A stretch of 61,452 nt of DNA from Kribbella pittospori (GTDB lineage: Bacteria; Actinomycetota; Actinomycetes; Propionibacteriales; Kribbellaceae). The notes under the pieces were generated by a model. It worked only from the letters and a program-made list of their open reading frames with translations, had not been told where the DNA came from and made no database searches. The stretch lies in NCBI RefSeq assembly GCF_004331465.1, contig NZ_SJKB01000027.1:1-61452 (forward strand), in the 5' to 3' direction. Positions 1 through 7,270 of this stretch are shown one piece after another. Numbering within the stretch: position 1 is the stretch's first letter; every line of letters starts with the position of its first letter. Both the position numbers and the translations under genes were made by a program.

Positions 1-45
1 CTCAATCACCTGACGCTCCCGCACGTCCAACCGCCTACCCGGCAT
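1..45 (-). mobile_element. IS30-family transposase, N-terminal fragment (runs off left edge)
   Basis: On the minus strand an ATG at 45-43 opens MPGRRLDVRERQVIE before the window ends. A GGAGG ribosome site lies at 51-55. The basic start followed by a helix resembles the N-terminal HTH of IS30-family transposases. The assignment rests mainly on the matching element at the right edge, which shares its terminal repeat and carries a recognisable IS30 C-terminus. Only 15 residues are visible, so intactness cannot be judged. Confidence 0.6.
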
Positions 46-75
46 CACTACCTCCAGTCACCACACAAAGATCAT

Positions 76-92
76 GTGCAACAACCGGTTGA
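76..92. repeat. Terminal inverted repeat of the left IS30 element
   Basis: These 17 bases (GTGCAACAACCGGTTGA) are the reverse complement of 61362-61378 at 16 of 17 positions. They lie just upstream of the transposase start, where the 5' terminal repeat should be, so the left IS probably ends at about 92. Confidence 0.65.
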
Positions 93-170
93 GGCCAAGG
101 GGGTGTTGGTGGTTGGGCGGTGCCCAAAGTCGCGCAGGGTGCAGATGGAGGGAGGTTGGTGGGGCGGAGG

Positions 171-1391
171 TCAGCGACCGGACTTCTGGTGCGGGGTCAG
201 TTGGCTGTGGAGGACGAGGGAGGCGGCGCCTAGGGCGGCGGCGCTCGGGCCGAGTTTGGACTGCTCGACGCGGGTGGGGTGCATCGCGCGGACGAACGAC
301 AGGCGGTTGATCTCCGTCGTCGCGATCCGGACGTAGATGTCACCCGCCTCGCTGAAGCCCGGGCCGGCCAGGATGATCTGGTCGAGGTCGAGCAGGTTGG
401 TGATCGACAGCAGCGCCTTGGCCAGGTACGTCGCCGACTCCTCGATCAGCTCGGTGCAGCGCGGGTCGCCACCGGCGGCGAGTCGCGCGATCTTGGCGAA
501 GTCCGAGCGAACCGACGTCCGGCGGCCCCGGAGCCCGAGCGCGGTCGCCAGCGACGCATCCTGCTCGGCACGCTTCACCACCGCGGCCGGCGCGGCCAGG
601 CTCTCCAGGCAGCCGATGCCGCCGCACCAGCACTCCGGCCCGTTCACGTCCAGGACCATGTGGCCGATCTCGCCGACGTTCGAGGACGAGCCGCGGTACA
701 CGTCGCCGTTGGTGACCAGGCCGAGGCCGAAGCCGGCCGCCATGTAGACGGTGGCGAAGTCGTTCGCGGACGGGATCCGGCCGGCCCAGAACTCGCCGAT
801 GGCGGCACAGGTCGAGTCGTTCTCCACCACGATCGGGTGGTCGATCGTCTCCATCAGCGTGTCACGGACGGCGAACGGCTCCCAGGCGTACTTCTCCGGG
901 TCGGTGCGCAGCAGTCGCAGGCCTCCCCCGCCCTGCCGGCCGGCCAGCGCGACCCCGACGCCGATCAGCGAGGACGGCTCGACGTCCGCCTTGACGATCA
1001 GGTCCTCGAGCTCGGCGGTGATCCGCTTGACCGCGGTCGCGGGCGCGTCGCGGCCGATGCCCCGCGACGACACCTGCTCGATCACCCGCCCACTCATGTC
1101 GGTGATGACGTACGTCGTACTGGGCGTGTCGATCGAGATGCCGACGGCGTGCCGGGCGCGGGGGTTGAACTGCAGCAGGGTGGCGCGTTTGCCGCCGGTC
1201 GGGTCGCCCAGGCCGGTCTCGATGATCAGGCCGTCGGCGAGCAACTGCTTGACCACCCGGGAGATCGACGCACCGGTCAGGCCGGACCGTTCGGCCAGGT
1301 CGACGCGGGTGACAGTGCCACTGGAGCGGATCAGGTCCAGGATCGCGCTGTGCGTCTCCTGCGCGGTCGCGCCCTTCAGAATCTTCGCCAC
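171..1391 (-). CDS. ROK-family transcriptional regulator
   Basis: A 406-residue protein with an N-terminal winged helix-turn-helix (about residues 12-65; TRVDLAERSGLTGASISRVV) and a ROK sugar-kinase-like fold. The ROK zinc motif CWCGGIGCLES is intact, and the catalytic-type Asp remains in NDSTCAA. The usual phosphate-binding DxGxT is altered to DTPST, which suggests a sugar-sensing repressor and not a kinase. I chose the GTG at 1391, preceded by GGAGGGG; an upstream in-frame extension looks non-coding. It is divergent from the MDR gene and borders a GH/ABC sugar locus, so regulation of sugar use is likely. The effector is unknown. Confidence 0.9.
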   Translation of the reverse strand: MAKILKGATAQETHSAILDLIRSSGTVTRVDLAERSGLTGASISRVVKQLLADGLIIETGLGDPTGGKRATLLQFNPRARHAVGISIDTPSTTYVITDMSGRVIEQVSSRGIGRDAPATAVKRITAELEDLIVKADVEPSSLIGVGVALAGRQGGGGLRLLRTDPEKYAWEPFAVRDTLMETIDHPIVVENDSTCAAIGEFWAGRIPSANDFATVYMAAGFGLGLVTNGDVYRGSSSNVGEIGHMVLDVNGPECWCGGIGCLESLAAPAAVVKRAEQDASLATALGLRGRRTSVRSDFAKIARLAAGGDPRCTELIEESATYLAKALLSITNLLDLDQIILAGPGFSEAGDIYVRIATTEINRLSFVRAMHPTRVEQSKLGPSAAALGAASLVLHSQLTPHQKSGR

Positions 1392-1413
1392 GTGACACCC
1401 CTCCCTTACCGCG

Positions 1414-1440
1414 CACTTTAATACACAACGTAAGAAAGTG
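1414..1440. promoter_or_regulatory. Interrupted inverted repeat upstream of the ROK gene
   Basis: CACTTT at 1414-1419 and AAAGTG at 1435-1440 form a 6-bp dyad around an AT-richer core just upstream of the ROK start. It could be the regulator's own operator. The claim rests on position and symmetry alone. Confidence 0.35.
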
Positions 1441-1447
1441 GGACAGG

Positions 1448-1478
1448 TTGACCTCAACACTCGTTGAGGTTCTAGGTT
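1448..1478 (+). promoter_or_regulatory. Promoter of the MDR gene with an embedded 20-bp palindrome
   Basis: A TTGACC -35 (1448-1453) and TAGGTT -10 (1473-1478) precede the GTG at 1488. The spacer and -35 are covered by the perfect inverted repeat ACCTCAAC-N4-GTTGAGGT at 1451-1470, placed where a bound repressor would block RNA polymerase. The neighbouring ROK protein is a candidate ligand. Confidence 0.5.
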
Positions 1479-1487
1479 CTGGTAGTT

Positions 1488-2462
1488 GTGAAGACGATTA
1501 CGCTGCACGAGTTCGGTCCGCCGGAGAACCTGCGCTACGAGGAGGCGCCGAACCCCGCTCCAGACCCCGGGACGGTCCTGATCCGGGTGGAAGCCGCCGG
1601 TGTCCACCTGGTCGACACGATGCTCCGATCCGGCGCGGCCGGTGGTGGCCCGATCCCAGTGCCCGAGCTACCCACGATCCCCGGTCGCGAGGTCGCCGGC
1701 CGGGTCGAGGCGGTCGGGTCCGAGGCCGACGCAGGCTGGATCGGCAAGCGGGTTGTCGTGCACCTCGGCATGGTCCCCGGCGGGTACGCCGAACTCGCGG
1801 TGGCCAAGGTCGAATCGCTGTTCGAGCTCCCCGACCACGTGGACGGCGTACCGGCGGTCGCCGCGATCGGGACCGGGCGGACGACGGCCGGGATCCTCGC
1901 CCAGGCGCAGCTGACCGCGGACGACGTCGTACTGGTCACGGCTGCGGCTGGTGGGATCGGGAGCTATCTGGTCCAGGCAGCACGCAATGTCGGGGCGACC
2001 GTGATCGGGCTGGCCGGTGGGTCGGCGAAAGTGCGGCTGGTCCGGGATCTCGGAGCGCAGTACGCGGTCGACTACCGCGATCCGGACTGGGTGAGTGCGC
2101 TCCAGGCGGATCTCGGCGACCGAGCAGTGACGGTGTTGCTCGACGGAGTCGGTGGTGAGAGCGGTCAGCGAGCCTTCGAGTTGCTCGGGATCGGCGGGCG
2201 GGTGCTGATGTTCGGGTGGTCCGGAGGCGGGCCGATCCAGGTCACCACCCAGGACCTGATGAATCGCGGGCTGACCGCGACGTGGGCGATCGGGCCGAAG
2301 CTGGCACCCCGGCTCCGGGAGCTCGAGAAGGCGGCGTTGGAGGAGACCTTCTCCGGACGCTGGGAAGCGCTCACGACGACGTTCCCACTGTCCGAGGCTG
2401 CCGCGGCACACCGCGCTCTCGAGTCCCGGTCGACCACCGGCAAGGTCGTGCTGATCCCCTGA
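1488..2462 (+). CDS. Zinc-independent MDR / NADPH:quinone reductase-like oxidoreductase
   Basis: A 324-residue medium-chain dehydrogenase/reductase. The N-terminal GroES-like part reads MKTITLHEFGPPENLRYEE, and a nucleotide-binding Rossmann segment follows near residue 145 (AAAGGIGSYLVQAARNVGA). The structural and catalytic zinc ligands of alcohol dehydrogenases are missing, as in the quinone oxidoreductase branch. It probably reduces quinones or activated alkenes with NADPH; the substrate cannot be told. The GTG start has no clear Shine-Dalgarno site and lies close to the promoter. The gene converges on the Gfo/Idh/MocA gene with 3 bases between stops. Confidence 0.85.
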   Translation: MKTITLHEFGPPENLRYEEAPNPAPDPGTVLIRVEAAGVHLVDTMLRSGAAGGGPIPVPELPTIPGREVAGRVEAVGSEADAGWIGKRVVVHLGMVPGGYAELAVAKVESLFELPDHVDGVPAVAAIGTGRTTAGILAQAQLTADDVVLVTAAAGGIGSYLVQAARNVGATVIGLAGGSAKVRLVRDLGAQYAVDYRDPDWVSALQADLGDRAVTVLLDGVGGESGQRAFELLGIGGRVLMFGWSGGGPIQVTTQDLMNRGLTATWAIGPKLAPRLRELEKAALEETFSGRWEALTTTFPLSEAAAAHRALESRSTTGKVVLIP

Positions 2463-2465
2463 ACC

Positions 2466-3569
2466 TCAGCTGGTGCGGGGGTCGTGGTTGGCGTGGGCGT
2501 CGCCGGCGGGTCGACTGGGAGTGTCGTAGTCGAGGTCTGGGAAGGGGCTCATCACGTCGATCACCCTGCCCTCCTCGGCGGAGCGCTTGGCGGCGAGCAT
2601 CACTTCGAGGGCGTGGAAGGCGTGCTCGGGCCGGGTGACGGTCGGCGTACCGTTCTCGACGCTCTCGACGAGATGCCGCAGGCCGTCGGTCCAGGGCCAG
2701 TTCGGGTCGCGTTCGCCGAACACCTCCCAGGATCCACGGTCGTTCGACCACTGCTCGAACCCGTTCGGTGCCCAGTCGTCGCCGAGCATCTGCAGTACGC
2801 CGGTGCCGCCGTACAGCTCGATCGCCGGCGACCGGTACTGCTGCATGGTGAACCCGGTCGTGATCGTGGCGAAGCGGGCGTTGCCGAAGTCGAGCGTGAT
2901 CTGCGCGTTGTCGTCGGCGCGGACCGTCACGAGCTCGCCGTTGATCTCGCGCTTCGGTATGGCGGTGCCGACCATGGCCGTGACTCGCCGGACCGGGCCG
3001 AAGAACCCGCACAGACTCGTCAGGTTGTACACGCCGAGGTCGAACAGCGCGCCTCCGCCGGCCTCGTAGAACCAGCGGCCCCACCACGGGCCTGACCAGC
3101 CGTACCGCGCCCGAGCCAGATGAAGATCGCCGATCTCGCCCTCGCGGACCCGTCGGTGCATCTCCCGGTACGTCGGCGACAGCACGATGTGCGGAGCACA
3201 CACGAGCTGCCCCGGCGCGACGGCGGCGGCCTCGAGCAGCGCCTGAGCGTCCTCAAGGGACGTGGACATCGGCTTCTCGACGAGCACGTGCTTGCCGGCC
3301 TCCAGGGCCGCACGCGCTAACGAGCCGTGCTGCTTCATGCTGGTGAGGACCAGCACGATGTCGAGGTCGTCGCGACCGATCAGGTCCTCGGGCCGGCCTG
3401 CCGACGTATCGATCCCGAACCGGTCCGCGGCCACGGACCGCTTGTCCGGATCGGGGTCGTAGCCCGCGGTCAGCCGAACGCGTCCTTCCTGTTCGAGCTT
3501 GGTGATCAAGGAGGCGTACGGGCCGGAGAACACACTTCCGAGTCCGAGCACACCAAGGGACAAAGTCAT
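2466..3569 (-). CDS. Gfo/Idh/MocA-family NAD(P)-dependent oxidoreductase
   Basis: A 367-residue protein. The N-terminal Rossmann fold starts GVLGLGSVFSGPYA, and the family hallmark EKP is present (HVLVEKPMSTS, near residue 95). The C-terminal alpha/beta domain begins at about residue 125. These enzymes oxidise or epimerise sugars, inositols and sugar amines. The gene lies 17 bp downstream of the GH35 gene on the same strand, so the two are probably one transcript. A role in processing the sugar released by the glycosidase is the natural inference. The exact substrate is unknown. Confidence 0.88.
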   Translation of the reverse strand: MTLSLGVLGLGSVFSGPYASLITKLEQEGRVRLTAGYDPDPDKRSVAADRFGIDTSAGRPEDLIGRDDLDIVLVLTSMKQHGSLARAALEAGKHVLVEKPMSTSLEDAQALLEAAAVAPGQLVCAPHIVLSPTYREMHRRVREGEIGDLHLARARYGWSGPWWGRWFYEAGGGALFDLGVYNLTSLCGFFGPVRRVTAMVGTAIPKREINGELVTVRADDNAQITLDFGNARFATITTGFTMQQYRSPAIELYGGTGVLQMLGDDWAPNGFEQWSNDRGSWEVFGERDPNWPWTDGLRHLVESVENGTPTVTRPEHAFHALEVMLAAKRSAEEGRVIDVMSPFPDLDYDTPSRPAGDAHANHDPRTS

Positions 3570-3586
3570 CGTAGGCGGTTCCCTTC

Positions 3587-6049
3587 CTAGGAGAGGCGCA
3601 CTGTCAGGCGATCGCCGGCCTGGCCGGCGGGCCAGCTGACGAGCCAGCCCTCTGCGGTCCGGCTCACGGCGGCATCGCCGTCGACGAAGACATTCCGAGT
3701 GGTGTCGATCAGCGCGCGGCCCGGGCCGGCCGGACGCCGCAGCAACAAGGTCGACCCGTCGCCCGGCCCGTCGAGCTCGGCAGTGGACCAGCGCAGTACT
3801 GCGTCGTCGAGCCGTACGCCGACCGGCAGGATCAAACCCTCACGAGCGCCGAGGTGGAGGTCGAGCGAAACCCCGTCCACGATCAGCGTGAACGTCTGAG
3901 GCACCGGCGCGACGTTGATCAGATGCACCAGTCGCTGACCGGTGGCATCGGCCGTGCTGGTCGTCACCAGCCCCGGAGTGTTGCCCTCGGCAATGATCCG
4001 GCGGCGAACGCCGATCCGCTCCCACAGCAGCCGCCAGAAGTCGAGGTGAGCCGGATAGTCGCAGGCCATCACCACGACCCGTCCGCCGGCGAGCGCGACA
4101 GCAACCGGCGCACCGGTCGCGACATCGACAGCCAGTGGCTTCGCGTCCGGCGCGACCAGGTGCTCCATCATCCCGACCCGGACCTCCGGCTGGTCGCCGG
4201 CCCAGGCGGTCGCACGCACTGACGGGAAGAGATGCGGGGTGCCTTGGATGGTCTCGTCGACCTTCACACCGAGTTCGTCGGCGAGCACCGTGCACGGCGT
4301 GCCGTCGTCGTCGATGACCGGGATCCGGCCGTGCAGCAGCAGCCTGCCGCCGGCCCGGACGTGTGCGGCGAGACGCTCCTGGATCGCGCGACTCAGGACC
4401 GGCGGCGTGGCCAGCGCGACCACCGGGCCGGCCGGGTCGAGGTCGGCGCCGGCCGAGGTCGGCGTACCGGACAGGTCGACGGCACCGAAGGAGTAGCCGC
4501 CGAGCAGCAGGGCCCGGGCGAGGATGTCGCGCGGCCCCATCCCGCGGTAGCGCTCCAGCTCGCCGACCTGGTCACGGCGTACGGCGGAGTCGGGGTGGTG
4601 GTACTCGGTCAGGTAGTGGTCCGGGACGTAGCCGAGGACGACGTCGTCGTACTCCTCGTCCATGTCGGCCAGCAAGTGTTCGGCACCATGGACGGCCCGC
4701 ACCGCGCTCGCCGTACCTGAGTAGGTCTGGCTCAGCCGGCCTTCGGGGTCGACCGGCGCCGCGAAGCCGTGCCGTTCGCCGGTGAACGCGATCCGGTCGT
4801 TGCCGTCGCCAACCGGTTTGTCCAGTGGTGGGTTGTGCCCGCCGGCGAACAGGTAGTAGTTGATCAATCGGTTGCCCTGGGCAACACACAGCCGGGTCTT
4901 CAGCTCGGCCGTCTCCGGAGTGGTCAGCGAGCTCAGGTCCTCGCCGTAGTCGCCCGTCCCGGCCTCGAATTCGAGCGACGTGATCGGCTGGTCGGCGTCG
5001 TGGACCGCGGCCATGAAGGCATTCATCACATACAGGTCGGGCACCTTCTCGACGGTCAGTTCGCCCATGTAGTGATCGGAACCCGAGGTCGTCTGCGGCA
5101 CTCCGGCGTACGACTTGGAGAGCTGGCTGATGCCGATCGGGAAGTGCCGGCCGCGTCCGGCGTACGTGCCGTGGAGGTTGATCATGAACGGTACGCCGTC
5201 GACGCCGTGCTGCAGAGCGACGTCGCGCAGCCGCAGCAGATACCGCGCATAGCGGTCGCGGTGATGTGCACCCAGGTCGTGGTGCAGTGCGAGTTGCTGG
5301 ATCTCCGTGCCGCCGTCGGTGCCGCCGGCGCGCCACCACGATGCCCAACGCTCGGTGTCGCGCGGGTCTGCGCCGTACCGATCGATGCTGCCCTCGCGGC
5401 CCCAGGTTTGTTCGGCCCGGGCGGCGAGGTCGGCCAGCGTACGGTCGGTCAGCTCCGGCGTGTTGGTGACCCACGACAGCATGCCGACCTCGTTGTCCAA
5501 CTGGACCGCGGCGACCGGTCCGCCCTTGCTGACAAGGCGTTCCGCCAGCACCGGCATGATCGCGGCGTACCACCGCTCGGCCTCGGCGAGGTATCCCGGC
5601 TCGAGGTAGTCCAGGGTCGCCGTAGTCGCCGGCTTGCCGTCCCATCCCAGCGGTACGGCGTCCGGGTGGTCGCGGTAGATCCGGAACGGCACGCCTTCGT
5701 TCTTCAACTCCGCCATCACGAACGGACCAGGTCGGGCGATCACCAGCAGGTCCCGCTCGGCGGCCAGGTCGAGGAACCCGATCAGGTCGCGGTACTCACT
5801 GGTGGCGCCGGCGAGGTCGACCGCGCCGGACGCGGTCTGATGCACGATCCACGGCATGTAGCTCGCCACTGCGTTGCAGCCGGCAGCCACGAGTTTGTCG
5901 AGCCGGTCGGCCCAGTCCTCACGGTGCAGCCGGAAGTAGTGCACCTCGCCGGCCATCAGGATCCGCGGTACGCCGTCCACCAGGATGCGGCGCCGTTCCA
6001 GCCGTATCGATCGGGGCGGTATCGACAGGGGTTGGGCAGATGTCGTCAC
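3587..6049 (-). CDS. GH35-type beta-galactosidase
   Basis: An 820-residue glycoside hydrolase. GH35 landmarks appear in order: LVDGVPRILMAGEVHYFRLH (about 23-42), a MPWIVHQ segment, RPGPFVMAE (about 106-114), and the acid/base region QLDNEVG with E187. A second acidic motif, LEFEAG, near residue 360 is the best nucleophile candidate. No signal peptide is seen, so it probably acts in the cytoplasm on imported oligosaccharides. I chose the GTG at 6049 because GAGG lies 8 nt upstream; a GTG six bases earlier is also possible. It is divergent from lacI with two LacI operators between them, and leads the Gfo/Idh/MocA gene. The fold assignment is firm; galactosidase specificity is inferred. Confidence 0.82.
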   Translation of the reverse strand: MTTSAQPLSIPPRSIRLERRRILVDGVPRILMAGEVHYFRLHREDWADRLDKLVAAGCNAVASYMPWIVHQTASGAVDLAGATSEYRDLIGFLDLAAERDLLVIARPGPFVMAELKNEGVPFRIYRDHPDAVPLGWDGKPATTATLDYLEPGYLAEAERWYAAIMPVLAERLVSKGGPVAAVQLDNEVGMLSWVTNTPELTDRTLADLAARAEQTWGREGSIDRYGADPRDTERWASWWRAGGTDGGTEIQQLALHHDLGAHHRDRYARYLLRLRDVALQHGVDGVPFMINLHGTYAGRGRHFPIGISQLSKSYAGVPQTTSGSDHYMGELTVEKVPDLYVMNAFMAAVHDADQPITSLEFEAGTGDYGEDLSSLTTPETAELKTRLCVAQGNRLINYYLFAGGHNPPLDKPVGDGNDRIAFTGERHGFAAPVDPEGRLSQTYSGTASAVRAVHGAEHLLADMDEEYDDVVLGYVPDHYLTEYHHPDSAVRRDQVGELERYRGMGPRDILARALLLGGYSFGAVDLSGTPTSAGADLDPAGPVVALATPPVLSRAIQERLAAHVRAGGRLLLHGRIPVIDDDGTPCTVLADELGVKVDETIQGTPHLFPSVRATAWAGDQPEVRVGMMEHLVAPDAKPLAVDVATGAPVAVALAGGRVVVMACDYPAHLDFWRLLWERIGVRRRIIAEGNTPGLVTTSTADATGQRLVHLINVAPVPQTFTLIVDGVSLDLHLGAREGLILPVGVRLDDAVLRWSTAELDGPGDGSTLLLRRPAGPGRALIDTTRNVFVDGDAAVSRTAEGWLVSWPAGQAGDRLTVRLS

Positions 6050-6130
6050 AGTCACGTCCTCGCCGGGTCTCGATCGCTCCGGGTCGCCGCGCCGAGCTGT
6101 TGCCACTGGCCGCGGTCGTGGTTATGGTCG

Positions 6131-6144
6131 TGAAACCGGTCTCA
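6131..6144. promoter_or_regulatory. LacI-type operator 1
   Basis: TGAAACCGGTCTCA is a near-palindrome with the central CCGG typical of LacI-family sites. It abuts operator 2 and lies between the divergent GH35 and lacI genes, 36 bp from the lacI start. Confidence 0.7.
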
Positions 6145-6158
6145 TGAAACCGGTTTCA
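6145..6158. promoter_or_regulatory. LacI-type operator 2 (perfect palindrome)
   Basis: TGAAACCGGTTTCA is a perfect 14-bp palindrome directly abutting operator 1. The same core recurs upstream of the GH39 gene at 14552-14573, which supports binding by the adjacent LacI protein. Confidence 0.85.
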
Positions 6159-6179
6159 ACCGTAACGGGAGTTCAGCCG

Positions 6180-7175
6180 ATGGGCAACAGCCGTGTCACG
6201 CTCCGCCGGGTCGCCGAGATCGCGGGCGTCTCCCCCGCGACCGTCTCGCGCGTCTCGAGGGGCACGACCCCGGTCTCCCCCGAGGTCCGCGACCGCGTCC
6301 TGCGGGTGATCGAGGAGCACGGGTACAAGCCGAGCCACTTCGGGCGCGCGCTGGCCGAGCGCCGGCACGGCGCGTTGGGGCTGGTGTTCCCGGGCCTGTC
6401 CGGACCGTACTTCTCCGAGCTCATCCAAGGCTTCGAGGCCGAGGCGCTGGAGACCGGCGACAGCGTGCTGGTGCTGGCGTCGCATTCGCGCGCCGACACC
6501 GACGCCACCGTGCTCGACCTGGCCGACCGCGTGGACGGGATGGCGATCCACGGCGGCACGGTGTCGACCGACACGATCGCCAAAGTGGCCGCGCAGATCC
6601 GCGTGGTGGTGATGGCCAGCGAGGCCGGTCCGGCGCAGGCTTCGGTCAGTGTCGCCAATGACGCGATGAAGGAACTCACGCGGCACCTGCTGGTCGACCA
6701 CGGCTATCGCCGGCTGGCCTTCGTCGGGATGCCGGACGGCTCCCCCGACGTGACTGCCCGCTGGCAGGCGTTCCTCGCGGCACACAAGTCGGCCCGCCGC
6801 AAACCGCCCGCCGAGCCGATCCGGGTCGGGCTGCAACAGTCCGACGGCGCGATCGCCGCGGAGCAGTTGCTCGATCGCGACGACCGGCCCGACGCGGTCG
6901 TCTGCGCCAACGACGAGACGGCGCTTGGTCTCCTGCTGAGCGCGCTCGGCAGAGGGCTGCGGGTGCCGCAGGACGTCGCGATCACCGGCTTCGACGACAT
7001 GCCGATGGCTGCCCTGGTGCGGCCCGCGCTGACGACGATCCGGCAGCCGATCCGTGAACTGGCCGCGACCACGGCGCGGCTGCTGGCCGACCCGCTCGAC
7101 CAGCCGGCCGGCGACATCGTGCTACCGACCGAGCTGGTGCTGCGCAGCTCGTGCGGCTGCGGGGGTGTGCCCTGA
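6180..7175 (+). CDS. LacI-family transcriptional regulator
   Basis: A 331-residue repressor. The HTH at about residues 7-28 reads TLRRVAEIAGVSPATVSRVS and is followed by the hinge helix and a periplasmic-binding-protein-like sugar domain. The C-terminal domain holds VVCANDETALGLL and ITGFDDMPMA. I chose the ATG at 6180, which has GGGAG 8 nt upstream; starting earlier would place the operator inside the coding region. It probably represses its own operon, the divergent GH35-Gfo pair and the GH39 gene through the shared operators. The inducer is likely a sugar released from beta-galactoside or xyloside substrates. Confidence 0.93.
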   Translation: MGNSRVTLRRVAEIAGVSPATVSRVSRGTTPVSPEVRDRVLRVIEEHGYKPSHFGRALAERRHGALGLVFPGLSGPYFSELIQGFEAEALETGDSVLVLASHSRADTDATVLDLADRVDGMAIHGGTVSTDTIAKVAAQIRVVVMASEAGPAQASVSVANDAMKELTRHLLVDHGYRRLAFVGMPDGSPDVTARWQAFLAAHKSARRKPPAEPIRVGLQQSDGAIAAEQLLDRDDRPDAVVCANDETALGLLLSALGRGLRVPQDVAITGFDDMPMAALVRPALTTIRQPIRELAATTARLLADPLDQPAGDIVLPTELVLRSSCGCGGVP

Positions 7176-7231
7176 TCCTGCCGAGCTGAGGGGATCGAAG
7201 GTACGGGGATCGATGGGGGGAAACCGCCAAC

Positions 7232-7249
7232 GTCCGGCTGGGGCCGGAC
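7232..7249. terminator. GC hairpin between lacI and the transporter genes
   Basis: A 7-bp stem (GTCCGGC / GCCGGAC) with a TGGG loop in the 95-bp gap after lacI. It has no T-run, so it may only attenuate or protect the mRNA and not end transcription. Confidence 0.4.
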
Positions 7250-7270
7250 ACACCCTGAGGAGGACTCCCG

